Positions 6,752 to 8,480 of a DNA stretch of 8,480 nucleotides are shown here, piece by piece. The notes under the pieces are model-generated. The model made no database searches, had not been told where the DNA came from, and saw only the letters and a program-made list of their open reading frames with translations. The stretch's first letter is position 1, and each line of letters starts with the position of its first letter. The DNA lies in contig JAGPVK010000135.1 of NCBI GenBank assembly GCA_018067055.1, forward strand, positions 1 through 8,480, written 5' to 3'. The position numbers were made by a program, and so were the translations under genes. The DNA is from Sphingomonadales bacterium (GTDB lineage Bacteria; Pseudomonadota; Alphaproteobacteria; Sphingomonadales; Sphingomonadaceae).

Positions 6752-7710
6752 CAGGCCGCTTCGAGACCACGTGGCAGTTTGAAGACCATGTGTTCCTCGG
6801 CGGTCTTGACCTTCTCTTCGCGAATGTCGAAATGCTGTTCGAGCAGGTTCACCACTTCGCGCACCAGAATCTCGGGTGCCGAGGCCCCTGCGGTCAGCCC
6901 CACCGTGGTGATGCCTTCAAACCAGGCAAGATCGATTTCATCGGCGCGCTGGATCAATTTGGCGTCGGCACCACTGCGCTCGGCCACTTCGACCAGACGC
7001 AGGCTGTTGGAGCTGTTCGGTGCCCCGATGACCAGCACCAGCTGACACGTCTTGGCGATTTTTTTCACCGCATCCTGCCGGTTGGAGGTGGCGTAGCAAA
7101 TGTCTTCGCCTTTCGGCCCGACGATATCGGGAAAGCGGGCCTGCAGCGCCTCGACAATGGCGTGCGTATCATCGACAGACAGCGTCGTCTGGGTCAGAAA
7201 AGCAAGCGCTTCGGGATCTTCCGGTTGCAGCGCGTGTACGTCCGCCAATGTCTCTACCAAGGTCATCTGGCCCTCGGCGACCTGGCCGAAGGTACCGATG
7301 ACCTCGGGGTGATTGGCGTGGCCGACGAAGATGATATGCCGGCCGGCTTCGGTTTGCCGTTCTGCCTGACGATGCACTTTCGACACCAGCGGGCAGGTCG
7401 CATCGAGATATTCCAGACCGCGTTCTTCGGCTTTATGCGGGACTGCCTTGGGCACGCCATGAGCGGAAAAGACCACCGGCACGCCATCGGGCACTTCATC
7501 CAGCTCTTCGACGAATATCGCGCCCAGTTTCTTCAATTCATCCACGACATAGCGGTTGTGGACGATTTCATGCCGGACATAGACTGGCGCACCATATTTT
7601 TTTATCGCCAGCTCGACGATTTTTATCGCCCTGTCGACGCCGGCACAAAAGCCCCGGGGTGTGGCCACAAGCAAGTCTATCTGCCGTTTCTGCTTATCGG
7701 AATGAATCAT
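6751..7710 (-). CDS. ispH: 4-hydroxy-3-methylbut-2-enyl diphosphate reductase IspH
   Basis: Last enzyme of the MEP isoprenoid pathway. This cytoplasmic [4Fe-4S] protein reduces HMBPP to IPP and DMAPP. From ATG 7710 it has 319 residues (E. coli 316). Cluster cysteines are Cys 22 ([11 protein letters not shown]), Cys 106 ([12 protein letters not shown]) and Cys 205 ([10 protein letters not shown]). Substrate-site blocks are HEIVHN (47-52, His 51), SAHGVP (82-87, His 84), NHPEVIGT (133-140, with His 134 and Glu 136), SNR (209-211), NSSNS (232-236) and TAGASAPE (273-280). The frame extends nine codons further to a GTG at 7737, but AAGGA seven bases before the ATG supports 7710, and the family sequence starts just after it. 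It is the first gene of ispH-thrB-rnhA. The upstream gene is divergent, so the operon promoter should lie in 7711-7868. Confidence 0.97.
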   Translation of the reverse strand: MIHSDKQKRQIDLLVATPRGFCAGVDRAIKIVELAIKKYGAPVYVRHEIVHNRYVVDELKKLGAIFVEELDEVPDGVPVVFSAHGVPKAVPHKAEERGLEYLDATCPLVSKVHRQAERQTEAGRHIIFVGHANHPEVIGTFGQVAEGQMTLVETLADVHALQPEDPEALAFLTQTTLSVDDTHAIVEALQARFPDIVGPKGEDICYATSNRQDAVKKIAKTCQLVLVIGAPNSSNSLRLVEVAERSGADAKLIQRADEIDLAWFEGITTVGLTAGASAPEILVREVVNLLEQHFDIREEKVKTAEEHMVFKLPRGLEAA

Positions 7711-7868
7711 GTTTAGGTCCTTAGGGAATAACTGCACCGGCGAAAAGCCTGTCTGTTCATCTTATGGACGGTTGCACCGCATTAAAGGCCCAGATAAGGG
7801 TTGCGAAATTTTTATCGGTGCGCATGGAGCCTATGTGTGTTGTCCGTGATCAAAGGCAAGGATTGAAA
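7711..7868. promoter_or_regulatory. Divergent intergenic region between ispH and the lipoprotein gene
   Basis: 158 bp, the largest non-coding stretch in the window. It must hold start signals for the ispH operon (leftward) and probably for the lipoprotein gene (rightward). It contains the ispH AAGGA site and, at 7858-7862, AAGGA before the lipoprotein start. No -35/-10 pair stands out on either strand and no terminator hairpin is evident. I see no small gene in it. Confidence 0.5.
7718..7722 (-). promoter_or_regulatory. Ribosome binding site of ispH
   Basis: AAGGA on the minus strand, seven bases before ATG 7710. It lies inside the longer GTG-initiated frame, which argues that the true start is 7710 and not 7737. 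Confidence 0.7.
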
Positions 7869-8480
7869 ATGATGGCGAATGGCCGGTTGAGAAAAATGGT
7901 TTTGGCAGCGGTCACGGTCCTGGCCGTTAGCGGATGTTCAAAGGAGGGCGCGCTTGATGTCAGTTCCGGCGTCGGCGTCTCGGTTACCCGTTCGGGGTGC
8001 CCCGCAGTTGCGGTTCCCAACCATACTGGTGACATCACCATTTTCAACCCGGCGACCAGCACCGATGCCAGCGCGATTGATGTGGTTGCGAATATCACCA
8101 ATGTCCGCTCAACCTGCAATAGCGAAGGCCCGCGAATCTATACCGAAGCGACCTTCGACGTCTATGCGTCGCGCACCCGTCCAAACGGCGCGCGCACCGT
8201 CACAATCCCTTATTACTCGACGGTCGTTCAGGGCGGTACCGCGGTTGTTGCGAAGCGGGTCAGCAATGTAACGCTGCAATTCGCCGATGGCGCCTATCGG
8301 GCAACGGCTTCGGGCAAGGCGGGTTCCTATGTTGATGCTTCGGCCGCGCGGTTGCCGGAAGATGTGATTGATCGCCTGACCCGGAAGCGCAAGCCTGGCG
8401 ATCCCGATGCGGCGCTCGACCCGTTGGCCGATCCGACGATCAAGGCAGCCGTAGCGCGCGCGTCGTTCGAACTGCTTATC
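7869..8480 (+). CDS. Uncharacterised outer- or inner-membrane lipoprotein, 3' end beyond the window
   Basis: I do not recognise a named family. 204 codons are visible and the frame is open at the right edge. Residues 1-22 are a lipoprotein signal peptide: basic GRLRK, a hydrophobic VLAAVTVLAV core, then the lipobox VSGC with the lipidated Cys at 23. Position +2 after Cys is Ser, which would permit outer-membrane sorting by the usual Lol rule. The mature part looks beta-rich from about 35 to 150, with alternating polar and hydrophobic strands such as TFDVYASR, RTVTIPYYSTVV and VSNVTLQFAD. It is followed by a charged, Pro/Asp-rich stretch (about 162-190). Two further cysteines (44 and 83) could form a disulfide. 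Two adjacent ATGs exist (7869 and 7872). AAGGA at 7858-7862 is six bases from the first, which I chose. It is divergent from ispH, so there is no operon evidence for its role. Confidence 0.8.
   Translation, partial: MMANGRLRKMVLAAVTVLAVSGCSKEGALDVSSGVGVSVTRSGCPAVAVPNHTGDITIFNPATSTDASAIDVVANITNVRSTCNSEGPRIYTEATFDVYASRTRPNGARTVTIPYYSTVVQGGTAVVAKRVSNVTLQFADGAYRATASGKAGSYVDASAARLPEDVIDRLTRKRKPGDPDAALDPLADPTIKAAVARASFELLI

Noticed and set aside
6736..7716. 326-codon plus-strand open frame opposite ispH
   Set aside because: It is long, but it is the antisense shadow of ispH, which carries all cluster cysteines and substrate motifs. Its translation is His/Gln/Phe-rich and resembles no family I know.
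7711..7737. GTG-initiated nine-codon N-terminal extension of ispH
   Set aside because: The extension would contain the AAGGA ribosome site that serves ATG 7710, and the conserved family sequence begins just after that ATG.
7733..7821. TGCACCG repeated at 7733 and 7773, with the inverse CGGTGC at 7816, as operator sites before ispH
   Set aside because: Matches are only 6-7 bases, with unequal spacing and no flanking similarity, so chance is the simpler explanation.

Overview
This is an ordinary alphaproteobacterial chromosome segment. The protein sequences, the mid-to-high-50s GC composition (judged by eye, not computed) and the ispH-thrB-rnhA gene order suggest a sphingomonad-type member of Sphingomonadales, of the Sphingopyxis/Sphingorhabdus kind. 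The order-level assignment is inference from protein character; I cannot fix the genus. Coding density is very high. No gene-free stretch exceeds 160 bp, and I see no RNA gene, insertion sequence, phage gene or CRISPR array.

Left end (1-2900, minus strand): the first genes of a Tad/Flp type IVc pilus operon, transcribed cpaA (prepilin peptidase) -> cpaB (periplasmic assembly protein with a SAF domain) -> cpaC (outer-membrane secretin). The cpaC 3' end lies beyond base 1. cpaB and cpaC overlap by one base (TAATG). No Flp pilin gene precedes cpaA. A 95-bp divergent intergenic region separates the locus from the next operon.

Middle (2996-5085, plus strand): a two-gene unit with an ATGA overlap. 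It holds a lysophospholipase/monoglyceride-lipase-type alpha/beta hydrolase and a DauA/DadA-like FAD amine or D-amino-acid dehydrogenase. The second enzyme keeps the carboxylate-binding residues of the D-arginine dehydrogenase family but not the residue recalled as giving arginine preference. A 58-residue DUF1508 (YegP-like) protein follows on the same strand with its own good sigma70-like promoter. Its stop codon overlaps the stop of the opposing gene in a shared CTAG.

Right part (5334-7710, minus strand): a compact operon ispH -> thrB -> rnhA with TGATG and ATGA junctions. It combines the last step of MEP isoprenoid synthesis, homoserine kinase of the APH fold, and RNase HI. Divergent from ispH, across 158 bp, is the start of an uncharacterised lipoprotein gene that runs off the right edge.

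I did not find a convincing undescribed system. The items most worth a second look are the altered active site of the FAD enzyme and its fixed pairing with the hydrolase, the near-palindrome over the cpaA start codon, the CTAG shared stop, and the unknown lipoprotein.
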